A DNA stretch of 18,057 nucleotides from Oscillospiraceae bacterium. GTDB taxonomy: Bacteria > Bacillota_A > Clostridia > Oscillospirales > Ruminococcaceae. Of this stretch, positions 7,720-14,783 are shown one piece after another. Every line of letters starts with the position of its first letter. Position 1 is the first letter of the stretch. The stretch lies in contig JAFWUX010000184.1 of assembly GCA_017523995.1 (NCBI GenBank), positions 1 through 18,057 on the forward strand, written 5' to 3'. Below the pieces are notes generated by a model. It ran no database searches, had not been told where the DNA came from, and worked only from the letters and a program-made list of their open reading frames with translations. The position numbers and the translations under genes were made by a program.

Positions 7720-8736
7720 TCAGAGAATATCGTCCAGTGTCAGCCCGAGCTTCTGCAGAGCGTTTACAAGGTCGCTCTCCTCAATCGGGCTTTCGATGAT
7801 CTGCTCGGCGCGTTCTCTGGTCAGCTCTTTGCTGCGCACCTGCACGCTCAGCTCGGATTCATGCTGCGCATAGCCGAACTGCTTTTCCGCAAGATACTGC
7901 GCAACATAATTGAATGCGCAGTTCGAGGATTTATCCGGCCAGCTTCTCTGCGGCTTCTGCCACTTCAGCTCCTCCGTGATGAGCTTTAGGATTTCATCCT
8001 CGTTCCATTCCACATACTTGAACGGCGAAATCTGCTGGATTCTGCCGAAGTGCTCCTCAAAATATGCATGCTGATTCTGATAGAGCGGCAGCAGATGCCC
8101 GAACTCCGGATCGTCTTTGAGCAGCTCGCAGATGTTGCGGTCGGATTCGTCATAGATCCAGAACAGCTCGTTGTTCCGAAGATACTGCTGACCCTTTGTA
8201 TAGCCGCCGAGTGCCAGCCCGATGTTGTACTTGTGGCAGATCGAGAGCACCGCCATATCGAGCAGCGCATGGCAGATGCGGCAGTAGTAAAGCCGTCTGC
8301 CGGATTTGATCAGTTTCGGGAACATCCGCAGCATCGCAGCGGTTTTGTAGACGATCAGGTCGGCGCCGAGAATATCGGTCGCATTGCGGACATTCTGATA
8401 CATCTCCTCGAGCGCAAAGCCGTTGTCGATGAAGATTGCAAGCGGTTTGAGACCGAGCACCTTCACTGCAATGTAAAGCGTCATGATGCTGTCCTTGCCG
8501 CCCGAGACGGCGACAGCGCAGTCATATTCGCCCTTGTTCTTATAGCGGTCAACCTTTTTCTGCAGAATGGCAAGCTTCTTTTCCGGCGAAAAACTTTCAA
8601 AGGTCTCCTGCTGCATTTCGGTCTGCCGGAACGCCCTGCACAGATTGCAGACGCCGTTTTCATCCAGTTCGACATGTCCGGGCGTCTCCGGCATGATGCA
8701 GATTTTGCACCGCTTTGCCTGAATATTATATCGCAT
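7720..8736 (-). CDS. PP-loop ATP pyrophosphatase, N-acetyl sugar amidotransferase-like
   Basis: This 338-residue protein belongs to the adenine-nucleotide alpha hydrolase (PP-loop) superfamily. The ATP-binding loop is AVSGGKDS (76-83). An N-terminal zinc-ribbon-like region has C10xxC13 and C30xxC33 (CKICIMP and GVCNLC), as in the WbpG/PseA/LegG N-acetyl sugar amidotransferase group, and another CxxC (C152, C155, YYCRICH) follows. Such enzymes adenylate a carbonyl or carboxyl and replace it with ammonia or sulfur. No glycosyl or sialic-acid genes are nearby, and the gene is followed 30 bp later by a carrier protein, so a sugar role is unlikely here. A carrier-bound or product-directed amidation or thiolation is more plausible. 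CtaC of closthioamide, a PP-loop thioamide synthetase, is a precedent by family. The start at 8736 has AAAGGGA about nine bases upstream. Confidence 0.85.
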   Translation of the reverse strand: MRYNIQAKRCKICIMPETPGHVELDENGVCNLCRAFRQTEMQQETFESFSPEKKLAILQKKVDRYKNKGEYDCAVAVSGGKDSIMTLYIAVKVLGLKPLAIFIDNGFALEEMYQNVRNATDILGADLIVYKTAAMLRMFPKLIKSGRRLYYCRICHALLDMAVLSICHKYNIGLALGGYTKGQQYLRNNELFWIYDESDRNICELLKDDPEFGHLLPLYQNQHAYFEEHFGRIQQISPFKYVEWNEDEILKLITEELKWQKPQRSWPDKSSNCAFNYVAQYLAEKQFGYAQHESELSVQVRSKELTRERAEQIIESPIEESDLVNALQKLGLTLDDIL

Positions 8737-8756
8737 ATCTGTTTCCCTTTCCGCGC

Positions 8757-9938
8757 TTAGAGCGTCTCGTAGGCAGAGATCTCATCGAAGGTCGCCTTGT
8801 CCCACTTCTGCGGATCAATGCCCTTCTGATTCAGGAAGGCATACGCCATGCGCTCAATGCCGAACGCAAAGCACGCGGTGTTGCAGTAGGTTCCGGCATC
8901 CGTGCGGATCTGATAGGGCTTGGAGAAATGCGTCCGGTGGAAGTTTGCGGAGCTGCATGCGATATAGCTCTCCGAGAACGGCACATACCACTTGAACTCC
9001 TGCTTGGAGTCGCCGAGAATCTGGAACAGCTTGAGCTTCTGATAATTGCTCGCGAAGAACGAATCGTTTGCGGTATCAAGCTTGCAGTTGAGCCCGAAGA
9101 TATCCGCCCAGAACTTCCAGAGCGCCTTTGCGGACTGAATGCCGTCATTGCACTGCTCCGGCGTGCCGATGAACACATATTCCTTCATCGTGAACTCATT
9201 AACTCTTGCGAGCTCAAAGACATTATCTGCCTCATTGCGGAAGCACTTGCCCTTGACCATATAGACCTCGGGCTTTTCCGGCGAGATTGTTCTGCCGGAG
9301 AGGATTTCGTAAATCGGGGCACATGCCGCATGCCGCAGCACATTGACCGGCGTTTTCATCTCCTCGAAAATAGCCGGGTCGCTGACGCCCTGTTCCGCAA
9401 AGCGTCCGAGCGTATCGAGATCATTGTTCATGACTGTCTGGAACATGATGAAATGCGGGAATGTCTCAAAATATCTGCCCTTTGCGTATTTCTCCACCGG
9501 ATACAGCACCGGATATTCGTGCTCTTTGAGTCCCTCAAAATTCGCATAGCCGAACTCTGCGATCTTTTTGTCAAAGTAGCGCATGATTTTGAGGAACAGT
9601 CCGGCATATGCATAAACGCCCTTGCAGATTTCGATGACGCTCTCCTGCTCCGCGAGCTTTGCGAACACCGGATCGTGATTGAGCACCTGCACTTCGGAGC
9701 GGTCGATCAGGGTTTTGATCGGAATCTCCTTGTTCGCGAGCTTGCCGCCGAGAATCATGTCCTTGAGGTTCTGACATTTTGCCTGCACCTCATCGGCATA
9801 GGCATCATCCGCCTCTGCAAAGATGCCCTCCTCCGTTTTCTGAATCTGCCGGATATGCGTTGAGACATAGGGCAGCATTTCGCAGAAGAAGGCTCTGTTT
9901 TCGCCGCTGAGTGCTTCCAGATCAAGTTTGATATTCAT
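8757..9938 (-). CDS. Amino acid:[carrier protein] ligase, seryl-tRNA synthetase-like
   Basis: This 393-residue protein resembles the catalytic core of class II seryl-tRNA synthetase but lacks the tRNA-binding N-terminal coiled-coil arm. That is the layout of the amino acid:carrier-protein ligases described from Bradyrhizobium, which adenylate a small amino acid and pass it to a carrier phosphopantetheine. Motif 2 is KCFRNEA (231-237) leading into RVNEFTMKEYVFIG (245-258), and motif 3 is AFGIERMAYAFL (358-369). C206, E253 and C356 have almost the same spacing as the Zn ligands C131/E176/C279 of the Bradyrhizobium enzyme, so I infer a zinc-dependent amino acid pocket. The gene lies 73 bp downstream of a free carrier protein gene, its expected partner. 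Glycine versus alanine cannot be decided. ATG at 9938 is preceded by a weak AGGATGG; a longer frame to 9998 is unlikely. Confidence 0.87.
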   Translation of the reverse strand: MNIKLDLEALSGENRAFFCEMLPYVSTHIRQIQKTEEGIFAEADDAYADEVQAKCQNLKDMILGGKLANKEIPIKTLIDRSEVQVLNHDPVFAKLAEQESVIEICKGVYAYAGLFLKIMRYFDKKIAEFGYANFEGLKEHEYPVLYPVEKYAKGRYFETFPHFIMFQTVMNNDLDTLGRFAEQGVSDPAIFEEMKTPVNVLRHAACAPIYEILSGRTISPEKPEVYMVKGKCFRNEADNVFELARVNEFTMKEYVFIGTPEQCNDGIQSAKALWKFWADIFGLNCKLDTANDSFFASNYQKLKLFQILGDSKQEFKWYVPFSESYIACSSANFHRTHFSKPYQIRTDAGTYCNTACFAFGIERMAYAFLNQKGIDPQKWDKATFDEISAYETL

Positions 9939-9967
9939 ATCATTGCACCATCCTGTAAAAGCGCCTT

Positions 9968-9998
9968 GTGTATTGCAGAGAAATCCCCTGCAATACAC
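9968..9998 (-). promoter_or_regulatory. Intercistronic 11-bp hairpin between carrier protein and its ligase
   Basis: GTGTATTGCAG (9968-9978) and CTGCAATACAC (9988-9998) form a perfect 11-bp stem with a 9-nt loop in the 73-bp gap between the carrier-protein stop and the ligase start. On the minus strand it is followed by AAGGCGCTTTTACAGG, so it has at most a four-base T run. It could protect or process the upstream mRNA and set the carrier:ligase ratio, or act as a weak attenuator. Confidence 0.55.
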
Positions 9999-10011
9999 GG
10001 CTGCTTCTGAT

Positions 10012-10269
10012 TCAATTCATTTTGCTGTACACAAGCTCCGCGAGCTTCTGCACGGACATCGGCTCCGCGAGGTTCATCTCATCCGCGAGCACAACATCAT
10101 AGGTATCCTGACAGGTCAGGAACATCTGCACGATTGTGATGCTGTTGACACCGAGCTCCTCGATGAACAGCGCATCGTCGCTGATTTCGCTGACGTCAAA
10201 TTCCACAAGCTCCGACATCACCCTGCGGATTGTCTGCTTGATTTCGTCCAGTGTTGCTTTGTTTTCCAT
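10012..10269 (-). CDS. Free-standing carrier protein (partner of the aaRS-like ligase)
   Basis: This 85-residue protein has the carrier motif FIEELGVNSITIVQM (35-49), with S43 as the phosphopantetheine site, and an acidic helical profile. ATG at 10269 has a strong AGGAGG five bases upstream. The frame is open 50 codons further, but that segment overlaps the KAS III-like gene. It is expected to be modified by the cluster's Sfp-type enzyme and charged with an amino acid by the SerRS-like ligase encoded just downstream. The KAS III-like gene ends 26 bp upstream, so that enzyme may use the same carrier. Confidence 0.92.
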   Translation of the reverse strand: MENKATLDEIKQTIRRVMSELVEFDVSEISDDALFIEELGVNSITIVQMFLTCQDTYDVVLADEMNLAEPMSVQKLAELVYSKMN

Positions 10270-10295
10270 TTTGACCTCCTGCTTCTGTGACTGCC

Positions 10296-11303
10296 TTACA
10301 GCACGACATTGATTGTGCCGAGGCTTGCGCCTGCTGCACCGCCCATCAGGCAGAGCTTGTCGCCCTTCTTGATCTTGCCCATATCTCTTGCGATGCAGGC
10401 TGTCAGCGGGATGTTGCATGCGCCGCAGTTGCCGATGTTCTTGATGACGCTGATGAACTGATCGTCTCTGCCGCCGACGGTCTTCTTGATGTTCTTGAGA
10501 ATCCAGTCCGCGATCTGCGTCATGAGGAAGCAGTCGATGTCCTCGACCTTCCAGCCCGCCTTTTCAATCGAGGGCGGGAAGTATGCCTTGGTCATGTCCG
10601 CATGTGCCTGCGTCAGTTTGTTGACCGTACCCGGGACAAAAAGCATGCTCTCCTCCTTGTGAATGACGCCGCCGCCCCAGATGACGCCGACCTCCCAGAA
10701 CTGCGGCAGGCTGCGGAAGTAGGTCGAGACGATGCCGCTCGGATCATCGTCCTCTGCTGCGGAGATCACGAATGCACCGCCGCCGTCACCGACCGAAAGT
10801 GCGACCGGTGCGCGCATCAGCAGCTCGTCCTTATCGGTGTAATCGAACTTTGTCCACTTGGAAAGCGCCTCGCCGCAGACAACCAGCACATTCTTCGCCT
10901 TGCCGGTTTTGATCAGACTGTCCGCGAGATCAATGCCGCTGATAAACGCATTGCAGGCGTTGAAGATATCGAATGTGAAGCAATCCTTCATGCCGAGCAG
11001 ATGTGCCGCTCTGTTTGCGGTTGCCGGTTCGGAATAGTCTCTTGTGATTGCGCCGAAGATCAGTGCGTCAATGTCGGAGACTTCCAGTCCCGCATCCTTG
11101 ATTGCCGCCGCGCCCGCTTTTGCAGCGAGATCGGAGCACATTTCATCCGGTGCGGAATAATGTCTGCTCTCGCAGCCCGTCAGCATTCTGACGAGTCCCT
11201 TTTTGAGTCCGAGACGGGTAAAGCCCGCGCGCTCCTCAATCTCCTCGCTTGTGTAGGTCTGCTCCGGCAGATACATGCCCATGCCTGTGATTTTGGTTTT
11301 CAT
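10296..11303 (-). CDS. KAS III (FabH)-like thiolase-fold enzyme lacking the catalytic His
   Basis: This 335-residue protein has the KAS III fold. It begins MKTKITGMGMYLPEQ, has the nucleophile C117 in FDIFNACNAF, the glycine-rich VGDGGGAFVI (171-180), N292 in NIGNCGACNIP, and a C-terminal GGAAGASLG. In FabH the Cys-His-Asn triad includes the His of a HQAN motif; here that segment reads MTQIADWI (261-268), with T262 where His belongs. The loss argues against ordinary decarboxylative condensation and for acyl transfer or another Cys-based reaction, as seen in KAS III-like acyltransferases of secondary metabolism. The acceptor might be an amino acid on the adjacent carrier protein. AAAGG lies about 11 bases before the ATG. 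The gene is first after the hairpin spacer, and no consensus promoter is visible just upstream. Confidence 0.9.
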   Translation of the reverse strand: MKTKITGMGMYLPEQTYTSEEIEERAGFTRLGLKKGLVRMLTGCESRHYSAPDEMCSDLAAKAGAAAIKDAGLEVSDIDALIFGAITRDYSEPATANRAAHLLGMKDCFTFDIFNACNAFISGIDLADSLIKTGKAKNVLVVCGEALSKWTKFDYTDKDELLMRAPVALSVGDGGGAFVISAAEDDDPSGIVSTYFRSLPQFWEVGVIWGGGVIHKEESMLFVPGTVNKLTQAHADMTKAYFPPSIEKAGWKVEDIDCFLMTQIADWILKNIKKTVGGRDDQFISVIKNIGNCGACNIPLTACIARDMGKIKKGDKLCLMGGAAGASLGTINVVL

Positions 11304-11342
11304 GATTGTTTGAACCTTTCTGATTTTATTGAGCTAATAAAG

Positions 11343-11608
11343 TTTTAGGCGGATTCCCTAGAAAAAAGGTGGTTCAGAATGGTTAAAATGAATAAGGTAT
11401 CGCTTCGCGATGCGATTTTGAATGGGTGCCTCACGTGCAGGCACCCAAGCCCGCGAACGCTTGAACGCCGGGGGAGTTTCGCTCGTTGCGACGAGCGACG
11501 AGGGCGCTGCCCTCGACCCGCAAGCCTTTGAAAAGGCTTGAGCGAAACTTTTGATATGGGCGCCATTCAACCGATTTGTTTGAACCATAATTTACCAGCC
11601 GCCTAAAA
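11343..11608. mobile_element. MITE-like hairpin element with 10-bp terminal inverted repeats
   Basis: TTTTAGGCGG (11343-11352) and CCGCCTAAAA (11599-11608) are perfect inverted repeats bounding 266 bp, with a nested pair TGGTTCA (11370-11376) and TGAACCA (11581-11587). The interior holds a family-B-like start (GGTATCGC at 11396), a hairpin around GGGTGCC...GGCACCC (about 11426-11448), and a family A array: TCGCTCGT-TGCG-ACGAGCGA (11479-11498), CGAGGGC-GCT-GCCCTCG (11499-11515) and CAAGCCTT-TGAA-AAGGCTTG (11521-11540). No transposase and no clear target duplication are seen. It separates the acyl-AMP ligase from the KAS III-like gene. Frames of about 75 codons across it are not credible genes. 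Confidence 0.6.
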
Positions 11609-11623
11609 AATTACATCCCCATT

Positions 11624-13171
11624 TTATTTTACAAGATTGAACTCTTTGACGCTCTCAGCGTTTTCCGCAACAAAGCCCTTGATGAAGAATCTTGCAGTTT
11701 CCGCCTTGCTCGTGACCGGATAGCGCAGCGATGTCGCAATGATCTTTGCGATACGCTTGCCCATCGGCAGCCTGAGGTTTGCGTCTACGATCTGTTTGAA
11801 CACCTCTGTCTGATCGAATGTCTCATAATCCTTGACGCTGATATAAAGCGCAGGCTTCTTGTTGTATTCCGCGGTGCAGAACTGGTTGACTTCGTCGCCG
11901 AGGAATGCAAAGTATGCATCGAGCTCCTCGGGATAGATGTTTTCGCCGTCATCGTTGATGATGACGCTCTTGCATCTGCCTTTGAAGTAGAAGCGGTCGC
12001 CGTGCAGCTCGAAGATATCGCCGGTTGCAAAATATTCCTCGGGATCGCGGTAAATGACCTTGCTGTCCTTGAGCAGACCGTTATACATTGCCTTGCCGTT
12101 GATGAGCAGCTCGCCGTAGCCGCCGTCCTTGATGGAGCCGTCCTCGCCCTTGATCAATGCGTGGTGCTTGTTGTAATATGCGCCGACATAATCAAGCGCC
12201 GGATCGTTCTTGATGCAGTCCACGGTGACAAATCCGGTTTCGGTCATGCCCCATCCGTTCATGATGCGGATATCCAGCGCGCGCAGACGCTCTGCGGAGG
12301 TTTCATCAAGGCGCGCACCGGCGGATGCACTCGCGGTCAGCGTGTTGCCGACAACCTTGCGCACGGATTCCGAGCTGTAGTCGCCGTATCTGGATTTTGC
12401 CATCTGCAGCAGCGCCTTCCAGACGGCGGGCACGCTGATGAACAGCCAGATTTTATCGTTCATGCAGGCTTCTGCAATGCCGAACACGCCTGCCTTTTCC
12501 GGCGTGACAAGCGGAAAATTGCAGCGCCAGAATGCAAGCGGCAGACCGAAGCCGAGGCAGTGGCGGAACGGCTGCGTGATGAGATAGGGGCTCTCCGCAA
12601 TGGTTCTGTCCCCTCTGGATTCCAGCATGTCCGGATCATTGACGAAGTGGCCGCCGACATTGATACTCTGATAGTCAACGGTATCCGCATTGAACACATA
12701 CATCTTTGCGTCGCCGGTTGTGCCGGAGGTGCAGAAGCAGTATTCCGATTCCCAGCAGACATTCTGCGGCGCGCCGCTCTCCGCTGCAATGACCTCTGCA
12801 TAAGGGACGGTCAGAACGCCCTCGAAGCTGTCATCGCGGTCGGCGATCAGCGCCTTCATGTGCGACTGCGCAATGAACGCCTTGACAGAATCATGGCTGC
12901 AGTTGTTATCGAGCAGCACGAGCTTGTAGCCAATCTTTTCCAGACCGAAGAACAGCGCATACCAGAACGGGTGGTTTGCGCTCTTGATGCCGACCCACGC
13001 GCCTTTCGGGATATCCTTCAGCAGCGTTTCCATGCGTGCCGCAACAGCGTCGGTCTTGGCGGTGTAATCCTCTTTTGTCATGACGATGCGTCTGCCGTTG
13101 TCATAGTAGGTCAGGAAGTCAGTGCCCTCGTAGTCTGTGATGATGTTTTTGAATACTTGTTCAAAGGTCAT
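11624..13171 (-). CDS. Acyl-AMP ligase (ANL superfamily), substrate unknown
   Basis: This 515-residue enzyme of the acyl-CoA synthetase/NRPS adenylation superfamily would activate a carboxylic acid as acyl-AMP and load it on CoA or a carrier protein. Motifs are CFCTSGTTGDAK (145-156, P-loop), NGWGMTETGF (305-314), YFATGD (380-385), KGRCKSVIINDDGENIYPEELD (397-418, hinge region) and K489 in a divergent A10 (PVTSKAETAR). It is not close to the EntE-like enzyme, and its pocket does not show the aryl-acid HN signature, so a different acid is likely. ATG at 13171 is chosen because GGAG lies eight bases upstream and it overlaps the preceding thioesterase stop as ATGA; a GTG three codons earlier abuts GGAG and is rejected. 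Confidence 0.9.
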   Translation of the reverse strand: MTFEQVFKNIITDYEGTDFLTYYDNGRRIVMTKEDYTAKTDAVAARMETLLKDIPKGAWVGIKSANHPFWYALFFGLEKIGYKLVLLDNNCSHDSVKAFIAQSHMKALIADRDDSFEGVLTVPYAEVIAAESGAPQNVCWESEYCFCTSGTTGDAKMYVFNADTVDYQSINVGGHFVNDPDMLESRGDRTIAESPYLITQPFRHCLGFGLPLAFWRCNFPLVTPEKAGVFGIAEACMNDKIWLFISVPAVWKALLQMAKSRYGDYSSESVRKVVGNTLTASASAGARLDETSAERLRALDIRIMNGWGMTETGFVTVDCIKNDPALDYVGAYYNKHHALIKGEDGSIKDGGYGELLINGKAMYNGLLKDSKVIYRDPEEYFATGDIFELHGDRFYFKGRCKSVIINDDGENIYPEELDAYFAFLGDEVNQFCTAEYNKKPALYISVKDYETFDQTEVFKQIVDANLRLPMGKRIAKIIATSLRYPVTSKAETARFFIKGFVAENAESVKEFNLVK

Positions 13172-13872
13172 TTGGTACACTCCGTTTCTGTATTGATAAT
13201 ATCTGCAACCCGATCATGATTCTGATCGAGATAAAAATGGTTGCCGCTGAAAATATACCGGCTTTTCACGCGCTCGAAATGCTCCGTCCAGCGCGTGAGA
13301 TCGCGTCCCTCAAGCTCTGCATCGTGATCGCCGTAGAGCAGGACGCATTCTTTGAGACGCTCCGAAGGTTCGGGGATTGAAGGCTGATAGGTCTCGAGCA
13401 GCTTTAAGTCCCCGAGGATGATCGGCAGATAGAACTTCCGGATCATCGGGTCAGCATCGAGCAGCATATCCATGCCGCCGAGACTGCGCAGATACGGGAT
13501 TGCGATATCCGGATTTGCGGTGAAATAGCCCTCCTCGACCGTACACGGCGGGCGCTGACCGGAAAGGAAAATCTGCTGCGGAACCGCTCTGCCGGTGCGC
13601 TTCATCAGCAGCGCGGATTCATACGCGACAAAAGCGCCCATGCTGTGTCCGAAGACCGCATAGGGCTCTGTGCCGTTTGTCTCTGCCGTGATGAAATCCG
13701 CCGCCCGTTCCACGCGCTCCGCAAAGGTTGCCGGCTGTGTTTTGTGCAGCGCCGGATTCCGGTTTGCATATTCATAGAGGACAACATCGTCGATGTTTCG
13801 GTACTGCGCCTTTTTCAGAAACGCATAGTAACGTGAAAAGCCGCCTGCGTGCGGGAATACAAACAGCTTCAT
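13168..13872 (-). CDS. Type II thioesterase (alpha/beta hydrolase)
   Basis: This 234-residue GrsT-like thioesterase has MKLFVFPHAGGFSRYY at the N-terminus, the nucleophile elbow FGHSMGA (S77), an acid residue in LLYGDHD (D182 or D184) and H212 in SGNHFYLD. It is distinct from the 5502-6260 enzyme and from the Cys-type hydrolase just upstream. It is likely an editing or releasing enzyme acting on carrier-bound acyl groups. The start ATG at 13872 overlaps the upstream stop by 4 bp (ATGA), and its own stop overlaps the acyl-AMP ligase start the same way, so the three genes form a tightly coupled set. The reading frame extends upstream 44 codons, but only inside the preceding gene. Confidence 0.92.
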   Translation of the reverse strand: MKLFVFPHAGGFSRYYAFLKKAQYRNIDDVVLYEYANRNPALHKTQPATFAERVERAADFITAETNGTEPYAVFGHSMGAFVAYESALLMKRTGRAVPQQIFLSGQRPPCTVEEGYFTANPDIAIPYLRSLGGMDMLLDADPMIRKFYLPIILGDLKLLETYQPSIPEPSERLKECVLLYGDHDAELEGRDLTRWTEHFERVKSRYIFSGNHFYLDQNHDRVADIINTETECTK

Positions 13873-14765
13873 TGCATCGTCTCCCAGATTTTGTCCGCGT
13901 CGCGGTTGATGACGCCGCAGGGCACGGGATTTGCCGTCATGAGGAATCTGTGGTCTGCCTCGAGGATATCCAGCGTACACACCTTGTCGGTGTAGCGCTG
14001 CCATGCCCGCATCCGCTCCGGTTTCAGCAGCAGATCATCCTTTCCCGCAATGCAGGTGATGCCGCAGTTGAACTTTACAGCCTCCGGCTTGCTCCGCTGA
14101 TAATCGCTGCAGATCTGCGTGTCAACCGTCAGAATCTCCATGAGATCGTTTGCAAGCCCCAAACACTCACGGAACTCAAAGGATTCCATCATGGCGTCTT
14201 CGCAGTTAGCAGCGCGCAACTCATCGACAGTCACAGGCGTGAATCTGCCGTCGCGCGCATATTTTGCATAGAGCACATCGACGAACTTGTGCCGGAACGC
14301 CGTCAGCATTTCGGTATCAGGGAAGGTGTGTTCCGGAAAGCAGCTCCGCAGCAGATCGTAGAACTGATATTTCGTCGCCTGATTATCCAGAAACGGCTCC
14401 GCGTAGACATCGCCATCCGGCACATCGGCTGCCGAAAGCACAATATGCACCGGCAGCTTTTTCCCCTCGCGCCGGATCTTTTTGTAAAGCTCATAAAGGA
14501 AGATGCCGCCCATGCAGTAGCCGAACAGCATGTAATCCTCGTCTCTGCCGTCATTCATATACTTTTCCCAGCCGCGGTAGAGATCTTCGGTGATGCTTTC
14601 GATATCGGTGAGCGTCTGCTCCTTTTTGCGCAGTCCGCGCCCCGGAATGTCGATCAGGCATTGCCGCAGATGCTTCGAGAGCAGTCCGCCCCATTTTATG
14701 AATACGATTGAGGATGTGCCGCCGCCCGGCAGGCAGAAAAATTTGATTTTCTTTGTTTGCTCCAT
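13869..14765 (-). CDS. Thioesterase-like alpha/beta hydrolase with a Cys nucleophile
   Basis: This 298-residue protein has the type II thioesterase layout: IKFFCLPGGGTSSIVFIKWGG at the N-terminus, a nucleophile elbow, D243/D244 in IAGKDD and H272 in ADHRF. The elbow reads FGYCMGG, so the nucleophile is C84, not Ser. Cys nucleophiles occur in dienelactone hydrolases (GYCxGG) and in a few NRPS TE domains that form strained rings, such as ObiF of obafluorin. This may point to acyl transfer or cyclisation rather than simple hydrolysis. ATG at 14765 is supported by AGGAG six bases upstream. The frame is open for 84 more codons, but those lie in intergenic repeats (14784-15020) and are spurious. 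It is the first gene of the operon block, downstream of the hairpin array. Confidence 0.9.
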   Translation of the reverse strand: MEQTKKIKFFCLPGGGTSSIVFIKWGGLLSKHLRQCLIDIPGRGLRKKEQTLTDIESITEDLYRGWEKYMNDGRDEDYMLFGYCMGGIFLYELYKKIRREGKKLPVHIVLSAADVPDGDVYAEPFLDNQATKYQFYDLLRSCFPEHTFPDTEMLTAFRHKFVDVLYAKYARDGRFTPVTVDELRAANCEDAMMESFEFRECLGLANDLMEILTVDTQICSDYQRSKPEAVKFNCGITCIAGKDDLLLKPERMRAWQRYTDKVCTLDILEADHRFLMTANPVPCGVINRDADKIWETMQ

Positions 14766-14783
14766 GTCATTCTCCTGAATTTC

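Noticed and set aside
7720..8736. LPS/flagellin sugar amidotransferase role
   Set aside because: No sugar nucleotide, glycosyltransferase or HisH/HisF-like partner is present; the neighbours are carrier proteins and ligases.
8757..9938. Genuine seryl-tRNA synthetase
   Set aside because: The N-terminal tRNA-binding coiled-coil arm is missing, the length is short, and the gene sits beside a carrier protein in a biosynthetic operon.
11345..11588. Two overlapping 73-76 codon minus-strand frames in the ligase/KAS III gap
   Set aside because: They lie wholly in the MITE-like hairpin element and have no ribosome binding site at a suitable distance.
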